Assembly: GCA_030639305.1 (NCBI GenBank)
Contig: DAOWCY010000038.1
Location: 1 to 43,315 of the forward strand
Direction: 5' to 3'
Source: JAGLQA01 sp023135565
Lineage (GTDB): Bacteria > Acidobacteriota > Aminicenantia > UBA2199
Length of the DNA stretch: 43,315 bases
The position numbers were made by a program, and so were the translations under genes. The notes beneath the pieces are model-generated. The model searched no databases. It had not been told where the DNA came from and saw only the letters and a program-made list of their open reading frames with translations. Below, in pieces: positions 8,372 to 15,531 of the stretch; position 1 is the stretch's first letter; the number at the start of each line of letters is the position of its first letter.

Positions 8372-9364
8372 ATGAAAAGAAATTTAATTTTAAGATCGTT
8401 AGTTTGGGTTGTAATAGCATCTTTGCTCTTATTTACAATCTCATGCAAAAAAAGTGGGAATGTTGATGATTTAATTGGAGCTGCTTTACAAATAATAGAG
8501 TTCTTAGCCGAAGGTGAAGATTCTGGAGTTGAGATTAGATATAAAATCAATTTGACATTACAAGAGACTAATGGAATGGGGGCCTCCGTACTTAATGTTC
8601 AATTGAATTTTTTTAAAGATCAAGATTCAATAGGTACATCAACATTTGATGGGAATGACGCTTTTTCAAACTCATATATACCAGCTAACGGCACTAATAG
8701 CTCAAAAAATTTATATGTAACGGATAATCGTGGTGTAGGGAGTGCAAATAAAATCGATGCAATTATAAGTTATCAAGATCAAGATGGAAATATTAAATCA
8801 GTCTCAGGAAGTGTTAATCTCCCCGAATTGAAAAAACTTCCTGTTATTAATAACTTTTCTGTCGATAAAACTGTTGTTTCACCTGGAGAAACAACTACCT
8901 TGCATTGGGATGTTTCAAATGCTGATACGGTAATGATTACAAGAAACGGCAACACCGAAATTGGAGAAGTAAACTCTATCGGGAGTTTAGAAATCGACCC
9001 CACGACATCCGGTCAAGTTTACAACAATTATAAATTGACTGCTACTAATAATGATGGTGAAGTTTTTTTGGAAGTACAAGTAAGAGTTAATTACCCGGAT
9101 GTTGAATACAAAATAACAGGAACAGCAAGAAGAGTTGATATTACATATGCGTCTGCTGAAAACTCAACTTCTCAAAAATCAAATGTGCGGCTTCCATGGA
9201 GTTTTACTCGAAGTGCGAATACAGGAGATTTTTTATATTTATCAGCCCAAAATGATACAAGCCATGGTTCTGTAACAGTTTCAATTTATAAAGACGGGAA
9301 ACTCTATAAAACTGCCACAAGTAGTGGGGCTTATGTAATCGCTACAGTTTCAGGAACTTATTAA
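8372..9364 (+). CDS. Secreted lipoprotein with Ig-like domain and MmpS-like C-terminal domain (330 aa)
   Basis: The N-terminus is a lipoprotein signal: two Arg/Lys, a hydrophobic core, then a lipobox ending at Cys25 (FTISC), so the mature protein should be anchored in a membrane. Residues about 50-150 form a beta-rich domain; about 155-245 look like a bacterial Ig/PKD-type domain (V-S-P-G-E-T-T-T-L-H-W, L-T-A-T-N). The last ~85 residues resemble MmpS-type domains (V-D-I-T-Y, L-P-W-S-F, L-S-A-Q-N, A-T-S-S-G-A-Y). AGGAGG at 8361-8366 fixes the start and a TATAAT lies at 8332-8337. The gene is clearly more AT-rich than ligA or the caspase gene, and it sits beside a tRNA-like remnant, both signs of transfer. 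The exact role is unknown. Confidence 0.8.
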   Translation: MKRNLILRSLVWVVIASLLLFTISCKKSGNVDDLIGAALQIIEFLAEGEDSGVEIRYKINLTLQETNGMGASVLNVQLNFFKDQDSIGTSTFDGNDAFSNSYIPANGTNSSKNLYVTDNRGVGSANKIDAIISYQDQDGNIKSVSGSVNLPELKKLPVINNFSVDKTVVSPGETTTLHWDVSNADTVMITRNGNTEIGEVNSIGSLEIDPTTSGQVYNNYKLTATNNDGEVFLEVQVRVNYPDVEYKITGTARRVDITYASAENSTSQKSNVRLPWSFTRSANTGDFLYLSAQNDTSHGSVTVSIYKDGKLYKTATSSGAYVIATVSGTY

Positions 9365-9398
9365 ATCTCAACAGATTTTTAAAACCAAATGACAAAAA

Positions 9399-9420
9399 CG
9401 GTTATCCGTTTGGATAACCG
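9399..9420. terminator. Perfect 9-bp hairpin after the lipoprotein gene
   Basis: CGGTTATCC and GGATAACCG around GTTT. A-rich tracts lie on both sides, so the best intrinsic-terminator form is on the minus strand (stem then TTTTTG), but it sits 35 nt after the plus-strand stop codon and may serve both directions. Confidence 0.5.
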
Positions 9421-9464
9421 AAAACAAATCAATATCACGGGTTTTGAAAGCTTCTAATTTTGGG

Positions 9465-9497
9465 GATTTGTGGCCGATTTGTGGCCGATTTGTGACC
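9465..9497 (+). repeat. Three tandem 11-bp repeats
   Basis: GATTTGTGGCC occurs at 9465-9475 and 9476-9486, followed by GATTTGTGACC at 9487-9497. Tandem 11-mers next to a tRNA-like remnant could be arm-type recombinase binding sites of a lost integrative element. I see no gene between 9365 and 9855. Confidence 0.6.
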
Positions 9498-9637
9498 ATT
9501 TTTAAGATAAACACAGCAATACAACCCATATCTAAGCTTTTTACCGGTTTTTAACCAAAAGCCCGAAAACCCCCACAATAAAGCATTATACGCCTATAAT
9601 CACAATATAACGAAGTCCTCAAAAACCCGGTCTAATA

Positions 9638-9690
9638 CCTTCTAATCAGTAGGTTGAAAACAAGGCGGTTCGAGTCCCTCCGGGTGCGCT
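9638..9690 (+). other. 3' part of a tRNA-Arg(TCT)-like sequence, probable attachment-site remnant
   Basis: CTTCTAA-type anticodon loop text (near 9639), then GGTTCGAGTCCCTCCGGGTGC (spread over 9667-9687), match the anticodon to acceptor half of a tRNA-Arg. The 5' half is absent: no GCGCACCC partner occurs upstream, and the T stem has one mismatch. It is therefore not a working tRNA. A 3' tRNA fragment next to foreign-looking DNA is the usual scar of integration into a tRNA gene. The element would lie to the left, where the AT-rich lipoprotein gene is, but no integrase remains. Confidence 0.5.
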
Positions 9691-9820
9691 CTTCCCATGC
9701 GGTTTTTCGCACCTCCCCAAAATAAAATTCCCCATTTGGTGTCCATGTGGCGCCAAAATTTTTTTCCTAACGATTTTCTGTCATGTTCTTTTTTGGGATT
9801 GGGATCCCCGGGAAACAGGC

Positions 9821-9849
9821 TTGATTATTATGGGATTCTTAACTATAAT
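9821..9849 (+). promoter_or_regulatory. Near-consensus promoter of ligA, predicted leaderless
   Basis: TTGATT (9821-9826), 17-nt spacer, perfect TATAAT (9844-9849), then six bases and the ATG at 9856. Transcription should begin at or next to the A of the start codon. No Shine-Dalgarno sequence exists. Confidence 0.75.
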
Positions 9850-9855
9850 TGAAGC

Positions 9856-11892
9856 ATGGATATTAAGAAAAAAATCGCTGCGCTGTCGCAAGAACTGCTG
9901 CACCACCAATACCTTTACTATGTCAAAACAGTACCGGAAATCTCCGACCGGGAATACGACCGCCTTTTCGACGAACTGCTCGACTTAGAAAAACAATACC
10001 CCCAATACGCTTCGGAAAATTCCCCTACCAAAAGAGTCGGCTCCGACTTAGACAATACTTTCCCGGAAAAAGAACATACTATCCCGGTGCTGAGCTTAGA
10101 TAAAGAATATAGCGGCGAAGGACTGGAAAAATGGCTCGCTAAAACTATAAAAAACGCCCAACAGGACCTCAGTTTCGTGGTAGAAGAAAAAATCGACGGG
10201 GCGTCCATCGTCCTCTACTACAAAAAAGGCAGGTTGGATGCGGCCCTTACCCGGGGCAGCGGCATAGTGGGAAACGACGTGACGGAAAATATCAGGACTA
10301 TCAAACAGATTCCCCTGATAACCGCGGCAGAAACGGATTTTGTAGTGCGCGGCGAGATATATATCAAAAAATCGGACTTCGAAAACTACAACCGCAAGTT
10401 CGAAAACCGCTACTCAAACCCCAGGAACCTAACTGCCGGTTCCCTGCGTAACATCAAGTCTTCCACTGTGGCGGGAGTGCCGCTGAATATCCTGGTCTAC
10501 GAAGGTTATTTTCCCGCCGGTTTTTCTAACCACCACATCTTGATCCTGGCTCGCTTGAAAGAACTGAACTTCAGGATAAATCGCCGGGTGGGTTTTTTCT
10601 CGGACCAAAAGAAAATCCTGGCGTTAACGAAAGAAAAACTACCGGAAATAACCGGCGGCGCAGTGGCCGGCCTGACTGCTTACGTAAAAGAACGCATGAA
10701 AGTAAGAGATGAATTAGATTACGAAATCGACGGCCTGGTCATCAAAGTCAACGAGATCGATGTACGCGAAAGCTTAGGTTATACTTCCCATCACCCGCGT
10801 TGGGCAACTGCTTTCAAATTCGACGCGCCTACAGCCCAAACGTCTGTCTTAGACATACAAATCCAGGTGGGCCGGAACGGTAGAGTGACCCCGGTGGCTA
10901 TCTTAGAACCGGTAAAAATAGCCGGCAGTACGGTTTCCCGCGCCACCCTGCACAACCAGGAGTACATCGAGATGCTGGAATTGGGAATAGGCGATAAGGT
11001 GGCTATTTCCAAAAGGGGTGATGTTATCCCGGCGGTGGAAAAAGTGATAGAGAAAAATTGCGAAAATCCCACGGTTTTTAAATTCCCCGGCGCTTGTCCT
11101 TTCTGCGAGTCCGCGCTGGTTAAAGACGGCGCTCACCATTTTTGCAAGAACCGCGATTGTCCGGAAAAGCTGGAACGTGCACTGGCCTATTTTGTGGGCA
11201 AAGACCGGATGGACATAGACACTTTAGGCGAAAAGACCATCGATTTTCTTTATAAAAAAGGGTTTGTGACAAGTATTCCCGGTATTTATAAATTTAACTA
11301 TGACCTGCTGCTGCAGGAAGAGGGTTTCAAAGAAAAAAAAGTGGAAAACATCAAAAATAGTGTGGAGAAAAGCAAGTCCCAGCCTTTCAGCCGGGTGTTG
11401 ACTGCTTTAGGTTTCGACGGCCTTGGCAAAGCCGCTGCCGCCGACTTGATTAAGAACGGTTTCGATTCCATCGACAAAATCACTGCTGCTGCCGCCCGGC
11501 GCAATGAGGAAGAGTTTTCCGGCATCGAGGGTTTTGGTGAGACCACCGCGCTGCTTATAATCGAACATTTTACCGATCAGCGGAACTTAGCATCGATAGA
11601 AGAGTTAAAACAGTTGGGACTGAATTTTGCCGCGGAAACCGGGGAAAAACAGGAATTACCGGCTGTATTCGCGGATCAGGTATGGGTGATCAGCGGTTCT
11701 TTCGAGAATTTTAACCCCCGTTCGCAAGCCGCCGAAGAGATCGAGAAACGGGGCGGTAAAGTGACCGCTTCGGTTTCTTCTAAAACCACCCACCTGTTAT
11801 TTGGCGTTTCTCCCGGTTCCAAGTTGGAGAAAGCCAGGAAGGTGGGGGGGGCGCTTATCGACGAAGCCAAATTTTTAGAACTGATCGATTAA
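9856..11892 (+). CDS. ligA: NAD-dependent DNA ligase LigA
   Basis: Seals nicks in duplex DNA during replication and repair, using NAD+ to adenylate an active-site lysine. At 678 aa it has the usual family length and domain order: N-terminal Ia and adenylation domain with Lys112 in the K-I-D-G motif, OB fold, Cys4 zinc finger (Cys414, 417, 430, 435), helix-hairpin-helix repeats (about 450-590) and a C-terminal BRCT domain (about 600-678). All catalytic and zinc residues are present. The start is decided by the promoter: the -10 box ends six bases before this ATG, so an upstream start is impossible and the mRNA is predicted leaderless. It appears to be transcribed alone and is followed by repeat DNA. 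Confidence 0.98.
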   Translation: MDIKKKIAALSQELLHHQYLYYVKTVPEISDREYDRLFDELLDLEKQYPQYASENSPTKRVGSDLDNTFPEKEHTIPVLSLDKEYSGEGLEKWLAKTIKNAQQDLSFVVEEKIDGASIVLYYKKGRLDAALTRGSGIVGNDVTENIRTIKQIPLITAAETDFVVRGEIYIKKSDFENYNRKFENRYSNPRNLTAGSLRNIKSSTVAGVPLNILVYEGYFPAGFSNHHILILARLKELNFRINRRVGFFSDQKKILALTKEKLPEITGGAVAGLTAYVKERMKVRDELDYEIDGLVIKVNEIDVRESLGYTSHHPRWATAFKFDAPTAQTSVLDIQIQVGRNGRVTPVAILEPVKIAGSTVSRATLHNQEYIEMLELGIGDKVAISKRGDVIPAVEKVIEKNCENPTVFKFPGACPFCESALVKDGAHHFCKNRDCPEKLERALAYFVGKDRMDIDTLGEKTIDFLYKKGFVTSIPGIYKFNYDLLLQEEGFKEKKVENIKNSVEKSKSQPFSRVLTALGFDGLGKAAAADLIKNGFDSIDKITAAAARRNEEEFSGIEGFGETTALLIIEHFTDQRNLASIEELKQLGLNFAAETGEKQELPAVFADQVWVISGSFENFNPRSQAAEEIEKRGGKVTASVSSKTTHLLFGVSPGSKLEKARKVGGALIDEAKFLELID

Positions 11893-11893
11893 C

Positions 11894-12211
11894 AGGGGTC
11901 GGCGACCCCACTCGCACGAGGAGGCGTTTAGCTGCTTCGCCGCAGGGCAGCGGGTGAGCGCTTTTGCTTCTAAATAAACAAAAGTTTTGTTCAAACTTTT
12001 TCAACCCCACTGCGTGGGGAACCTATGAGGGGCCTTTGAGTAACAAAGATTTGTCTCTCTTTCCTTCGAGATTCGGTGTTCGATATTCTTTCCGGTTTGG
12101 CCCGCGAAACATCGGCAGGGCAGCGGGTGAGCGCTTTTGCTTCTAAATAAACAAAAGTTTTGTTCAAACTTTTACAAAAGTTTGGCCCCCGGCAGGGTCG
12201 CCGAAGGCAAG
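11894..12211 (+). repeat. Modular repeat, two partial copies with an interrupting segment
   Basis: Copy one (11894-12001) runs through the CCCCACTCGC module, the GCTGCTTCGCCGCAG module and CAAAAGTTTTGTTCAAACTTT, then breaks off. Bases 12002-12118 are unrelated sequence with a CCCC-rich palindrome and no gene. Copy two (12119-12211) repeats GGCAGCGGGTGAGCGCTTT, the AAAAGTTTTG hairpin and the end, here CGCCGAAGGCAAG with GGAGG altered to GAAGG. It fills the gap between convergent genes. Confidence 0.8.
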
Positions 12212-12222
12212 CTCCTCAGTGT

Positions 12223-13287
12223 TTACAATGTTACTAATTCGTAATCCGGGTTCCCGAAGCCTAATTCCCGGGCATATTCTATCTGTGATTTATAAGGTAT
12301 ATCATAAGCGATTTGCGACAGTTTTTTCCCTGCCGTTTGTTCTACTAAATCTAAGGATGCGGCGTCTATAGCCACCGGGTCATAGGAGATCAACACCCCG
12401 ATGTCGGGAACGATTATTTCGGGGCCGCCCACACAGTCGCAGTCTTTTGTTATCCTGTTTAAAAAATTAAAATAGATGGTTTTCCCTTTATTGGCTTCCG
12501 CCACGCCCATGGCATGTTCCACTATTTTTTGCTGGAGCTGCACAAACGTTGCGGACCAGTTGTAACCCACCGCATCGAAACGGCAAACCGCCAGACATTC
12601 GGCGCAGCCGATGCACGATTTTTTGTCGATTACCGCTTTCTTGTCTTTCAGGGTGATGGCATCCTTGGGGCACCATCTCAGGCATTCGCCGCAGCCTGTG
12701 CACGCTTTTATTTTTATGGAAGGTTTAGCCGTGGAATGTTGAATTAATTTCCCTTTCCTGCTGGCGCAGCCCATGCCCATGTTTTTCAGGGCGCCGCCGA
12801 AACCGGACACTAAGTGACCGGTAAAGTGGGTGACCATAAGAAGGGCCTGGGTTTTGACGATCAAGGCTGCGAGTTTTACTTTTTTATAAATTTTTCCGGG
12901 GATATCCACTTCTATCTCGTCATTGCCCAACAGGCCGTCGGCCATGACGATAGGTAGTCCTGTTTCCCCGAAGGTAAAACCATGTTCTTTAGCAAGCCCG
13001 ATATGTTGGACGGCATTGGCCCGTCTGCCGCTGTACAAAGTCGAAGTTTCGGTCAGGAAAGGCACTGCTCCTTTTCTTTTAATCAACTCCCCCATCATGC
13101 TGAAATAGAGGGGGCGCACATAGCCGATAGATTTTTCTTCGCCGAAGTGGGTTTTCACAGCCACCAGGTTTTTGGGTCCGATAAAAGAGAAGAAATCTTT
13201 ATCTTCTATGGCTTTTTTAAGTTTTCTACAAATATGCCGGTCGTCTTCTTTGTCTTTGATTTTAATAAAATATACCTTTTCTTTCAT
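12223..13287 (-). CDS. DUF362 family protein with two 4Fe-4S ferredoxin motifs (354 aa)
   Basis: A DUF362-type protein; these are iron-sulfur proteins of uncertain redox role. The first ~180 residues form the DUF362 domain (H-F-G-E at about 46-50, a long Gly-rich segment near 160-180). Residues about 190-250 carry two Cys motifs, C-T-G-C-G-E-C-L-x-W-C-P and C-I-G-C-A-E-C-L-A-V-C, which bind two 4Fe-4S clusters. In the second motif the usual C-P is C-R, but all four Cys are there. The C-terminal part returns to the DUF362 fold (D-C-D-C, D-P-V-A-I-D-A). No signal peptide. It is a single gene with its own promoter; only a weak GAGG precedes the ATG. Partners are not evident from neighbours. Confidence 0.88.
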   Translation of the reverse strand: MKEKVYFIKIKDKEDDRHICRKLKKAIEDKDFFSFIGPKNLVAVKTHFGEEKSIGYVRPLYFSMMGELIKRKGAVPFLTETSTLYSGRRANAVQHIGLAKEHGFTFGETGLPIVMADGLLGNDEIEVDIPGKIYKKVKLAALIVKTQALLMVTHFTGHLVSGFGGALKNMGMGCASRKGKLIQHSTAKPSIKIKACTGCGECLRWCPKDAITLKDKKAVIDKKSCIGCAECLAVCRFDAVGYNWSATFVQLQQKIVEHAMGVAEANKGKTIYFNFLNRITKDCDCVGGPEIIVPDIGVLISYDPVAIDAASLDLVEQTAGKKLSQIAYDIPYKSQIEYARELGFGNPDYELVTL

Positions 13288-13308
13288 TTTAGTAATTCCT
13301 CATTAGAG

Positions 13309-13337
13309 ATTATACGATATAATAGCCGGGAGGTAAA
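13309..13337 (-). promoter_or_regulatory. Promoter of the DUF362 gene
   Basis: Minus strand: TTTACC (13337-13332), 17-nt spacer, perfect TATAAT (13314-13309). The leader is about 15 nt. Confidence 0.6.
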
Positions 13338-13458
13338 GAGGCAGGAGAGATTTTGTGCTTAATGCTGAGTACTGAGTGGTGAATGAAAAGGGAACCGCTT
13401 TAGGAATAAAAATTTAAAAAAAAACTAACCTTTTGTTTCTTTTTGTGATATAAAAGAT

Positions 13459-14307
13459 ATGAAAGAAGTTGAAATGAGTTTGAACCTGGATTTCGCAGCG
13501 GTTTTGAAAGACACGTTGGCCTCCCTCAAGCGGGTGGTGTCCGCACCTGTCTGCGAGCAAACAGGCACAGGCAGAGCCGAAAAAAACGATCGCAATCAGG
13601 GCCACAAAGAAAAGGCCGGCCCGGTGGGTAGGTTTTTGCAGGGAATCAAAAGAAAAGAAGACACCATAACCGCGGCGGTTTTCCGGCAGTGGCTGCAGCC
13701 TCTAAAAGAAAGCCTTTACAATTTTATATATAAAGCCCTGAACTATTCCGAAGACGCCGACGATCTTTTCCAGGAAACCGTTATGCGGGCGTTGAAATAT
13801 ATCGACAGTTTCGACCGGGGTAGTTCTTTCAAAACCTGGATTTTTACCATTGCCCACAATGAGATCAAAAGCTATTACAAGAAAAAAAAGGGCAAAACCG
13901 GGAATATTATCTCCACGCTGCATAGGGTGGAAGATTTAGAAAGAGGAATCCCCGCTGACGAAAAAAGCACGGAGAGGCAATTGATAGCCGACATCTATGA
14001 AATTGCCGCCGGTTTTAAACCGAAGCAGCGCAAAGTTTTTTTTCTTTTTTATGACAGCCGGTTTTCCATTGCGGAGATCAGCCGGATAACGGGCTTAAAG
14101 GAGGGAAACATCAAGTTTATTCTCAACCGGGCCCGGAAAAAAATAAAAGAAAACTTCGGCCTTGCGGTGCAGGGAACCGATAATGGACAGCCTCTCAGGG
14201 CAGAAAGCTCTTCGTTAAACAAAAGTTTTGCGGGGGGGGTCAAGGGGGGGCAGTTTTTCAAAAGAGCCCCCCCTTGCCGCCGGAGGCAAGAAGGAGAAAA
14301 AGAATGA
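13459..14307 (+). CDS. ECF-type RNA polymerase sigma factor with repeat-derived tail
   Basis: A sigma-70 family regulator that directs RNA polymerase to a stress- or envelope-type regulon. Region 2 is at about 85-155 (D-A-D-D-L-F-Q-E-T, then F-K-T-W-I-F-T-I-A-H-N) and region 4 at about 190-235 (K-Q-R-K-V-F-F-L, then a helix-turn-helix G-L-K-E-G-N-I-K). The first ~75 residues are an unusual basic extension. The last ~30 residues are encoded by the modular repeat at 14215-14290 and are unlikely to be functional. ATG at 13459 has no ribosome site and lies four bases after a TATAAA; an in-frame ATG at 13474 is an alternative. The stop overlaps the next start (ATGA), giving a three-gene operon. 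Confidence 0.88.
   Translation: MKEVEMSLNLDFAAVLKDTLASLKRVVSAPVCEQTGTGRAEKNDRNQGHKEKAGPVGRFLQGIKRKEDTITAAVFRQWLQPLKESLYNFIYKALNYSEDADDLFQETVMRALKYIDSFDRGSSFKTWIFTIAHNEIKSYYKKKKGKTGNIISTLHRVEDLERGIPADEKSTERQLIADIYEIAAGFKPKQRKVFFLFYDSRFSIAEISRITGLKEGNIKFILNRARKKIKENFGLAVQGTDNGQPLRAESSSLNKSFAGGVKGGQFFKRAPPCRRRQEGEKE
14215..14290 (+). repeat. Modular repeat inside the 3' end of the sigma factor gene
   Basis: Starts TTAAACAAAAGTTTTG, contains an 11-bp perfect stem (CAAGGGGGGGC 14241-14251 with GCCCCCCCTTG 14266-14276) whose loop holds TTTTTCAAAA, and ends GCCGCCGGAGGCAAG. It is read through as coding sequence and ends 13 bases before the next ATG. Confidence 0.85.
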
Positions 14308-14669
14308 AACAAAAAAACGAAAATAAAAAACACGAACTCGATGATGAGCGAATTGTCGCATTAGTGGGAGCGGTTAAGTATAAAATCCCCCAGCCTGTAG
14401 AAGAGCGCTTAAATCGAGCCATAGCCGGTTGGGAGCAGGAGAAAAAAACTGTCCGCCGCCGGTCTTTTTCCTGGTATCCGGTGGCCGCAGCGCTGGCAGC
14501 GGTGTTTATTCTTGTAGCCGCGCTTTTTGTTATTCGTCCTTTTGCCGGCGGCAGCGCAGCGCCGCCCCCTATTACAGAGATAAGAACCGAATTTGAATTA
14601 AAAGATAAGAATATAAAAATTATCTGGTTTCAAAAAAAAGATTTTAAATTAAGGAGAAAAAAATCATGA
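14304..14669 (+). CDS. Small single-TM protein, probable anti-sigma or sigma-linked membrane protein (121 aa)
   Basis: Position right after an ECF sigma factor (ATGA overlap) and layout, a charged cytosolic head of ~55 residues, one TM helix (about 57-78) and a short outer tail, fit an anti-sigma factor. No zinc-binding His-x3-Cys-x2-Cys motif is present, so it is not the common ZAS type, and the family is unrecognised. AAGGAG precedes the ATG at 14304; a longer reading from 14274 would take its first residues from repeat DNA and is rejected. The stop overlaps the next gene by four bases. Confidence 0.7.
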   Translation: MKQKNENKKHELDDERIVALVGAVKYKIPQPVEERLNRAIAGWEQEKKTVRRRSFSWYPVAAALAAVFILVAALFVIRPFAGGSAAPPPITEIRTEFELKDKNIKIIWFQKKDFKLRRKKS

Positions 14670-15376
14670 AAAGAATTTTAATTTTACTATTTTTGATGTT
14701 TTTTTTGTTTAGCGGTTTCAATTTTGCGCAAGAGTCCAAAGAATCTAAAAATTATGAACCTGTACCGGAAGCAAAAGCTGAATATGTAACCAAAACCTAC
14801 ACCCTGAAGCATATCACGCCCAGGGAGGCCATCGATGCTTTGAGACTCTATTTTAGGCGCGACTCCCACCATAGGAACAGCCGCATGCTTACCGTGCAGA
14901 TATTAAGAGAAAACGTGGCGGAATTCGAGAAGCTGCTGAAAAAATTAGACGCAGCGAAGAGAAACATCTACTTCCGCATCTACACGGTGATTGCTTCCAA
15001 TGAACAGCGTGGGGACGGGATAACCAACAAAAGCTTGAAGAAGGTACTGGAAGAAGTAAAAAAGGTATTAAGCTTTAAGTCTTACAGTTTAGACGGCGCT
15101 TCCATCACCACTATCAGGGAAGGCAAAGACGGTTTCTTATCGCTTTTGAGCAAACAGGACGGTCTCAGCCTGGGACTCGATAATGTTTGTGTTAAAGGCG
15201 ATGTGCCGGGCAAGAGAACTATCGAGATCGGCGGAATTACATTGAAGCAATATAATGTAAAGTTAATTGAAACTGAAACGTCGTTCAAGGAGAACGGGTA
15301 TTTAATCGCCGGGGTATCGAAGATCGGGAAAAACGGCGATGCCTTGATCCTGGTACTCAACGCCGAAATTAGATGA
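14666..15376 (+). CDS. Exported protein with secretin N-domain-like fold (236 aa)
   Basis: A signal peptide (about 1-22, ending F-N-F-A-Q-E) sends it to the periplasm. Residues about 40-110 follow the pattern of secretin short domains: Y-T-L-K-H-I-T-P-R-E-A-I-D-A-L, then a strand and F-E-K-L-L-K-K-L-D. A beta-rich C-terminal half follows. It lacks any beta-barrel secretin domain, so it is not a pore. The gene overlaps the preceding membrane-protein gene by four bases (ATGA) with AAGGAG upstream, so all three genes are translated together. The operon order sigma factor, TM protein, exported protein suggests envelope sensing, with this protein as either sensor or target. Confidence 0.65.
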   Translation: MKRILILLFLMFFLFSGFNFAQESKESKNYEPVPEAKAEYVTKTYTLKHITPREAIDALRLYFRRDSHHRNSRMLTVQILRENVAEFEKLLKKLDAAKRNIYFRIYTVIASNEQRGDGITNKSLKKVLEEVKKVLSFKSYSLDGASITTIREGKDGFLSLLSKQDGLSLGLDNVCVKGDVPGKRTIEIGGITLKQYNVKLIETETSFKENGYLIAGVSKIGKNGDALILVLNAEIR

Positions 15377-15393
15377 GAATCATTGGTAAACGG

Positions 15394-15462
15394 TTAAACA
15401 AAAGTTTTGCGGGGGTGCAGGGGGCAGTTTTTCAAAAGCGCCCCCTGCCCGCCGGAGGCAAG
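15394..15462 (+). repeat. Modular repeat, GC-stem subtype
   Basis: TTAAACAAAAGTTTTG, stem GCAGGGGGC (15417-15425) with GCCCCCTGC (15440-15448), TTTTTCAAAA in the loop, then CCGCCGGAGGCAAG. It may also end the upstream sigma operon. The next promoter starts 20 bases later. Confidence 0.85.
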
Positions 15463-15481
15463 GAATCGGGATAGCCGGCAC

Positions 15482-15510
15482 TTGACAGGGGAGATCATTT
15501 AGAATAGAAT
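15482..15510 (+). promoter_or_regulatory. Consensus promoter of the beta-propeller gene
   Basis: Perfect TTGACA (15482-15487), 17-nt spacer, TAGAAT (15505-15510). The leader is about 15 nt and carries AGGAAG before the ATG at 15532. Confidence 0.75.
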
Positions 15511-15531
15511 AACGGCACAGGAAGATTAATC

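Noticed and set aside
9638..9690. Functional tRNA gene
   Set aside because: Only the anticodon-to-acceptor half is there; no 5' acceptor strand or D arm upstream.
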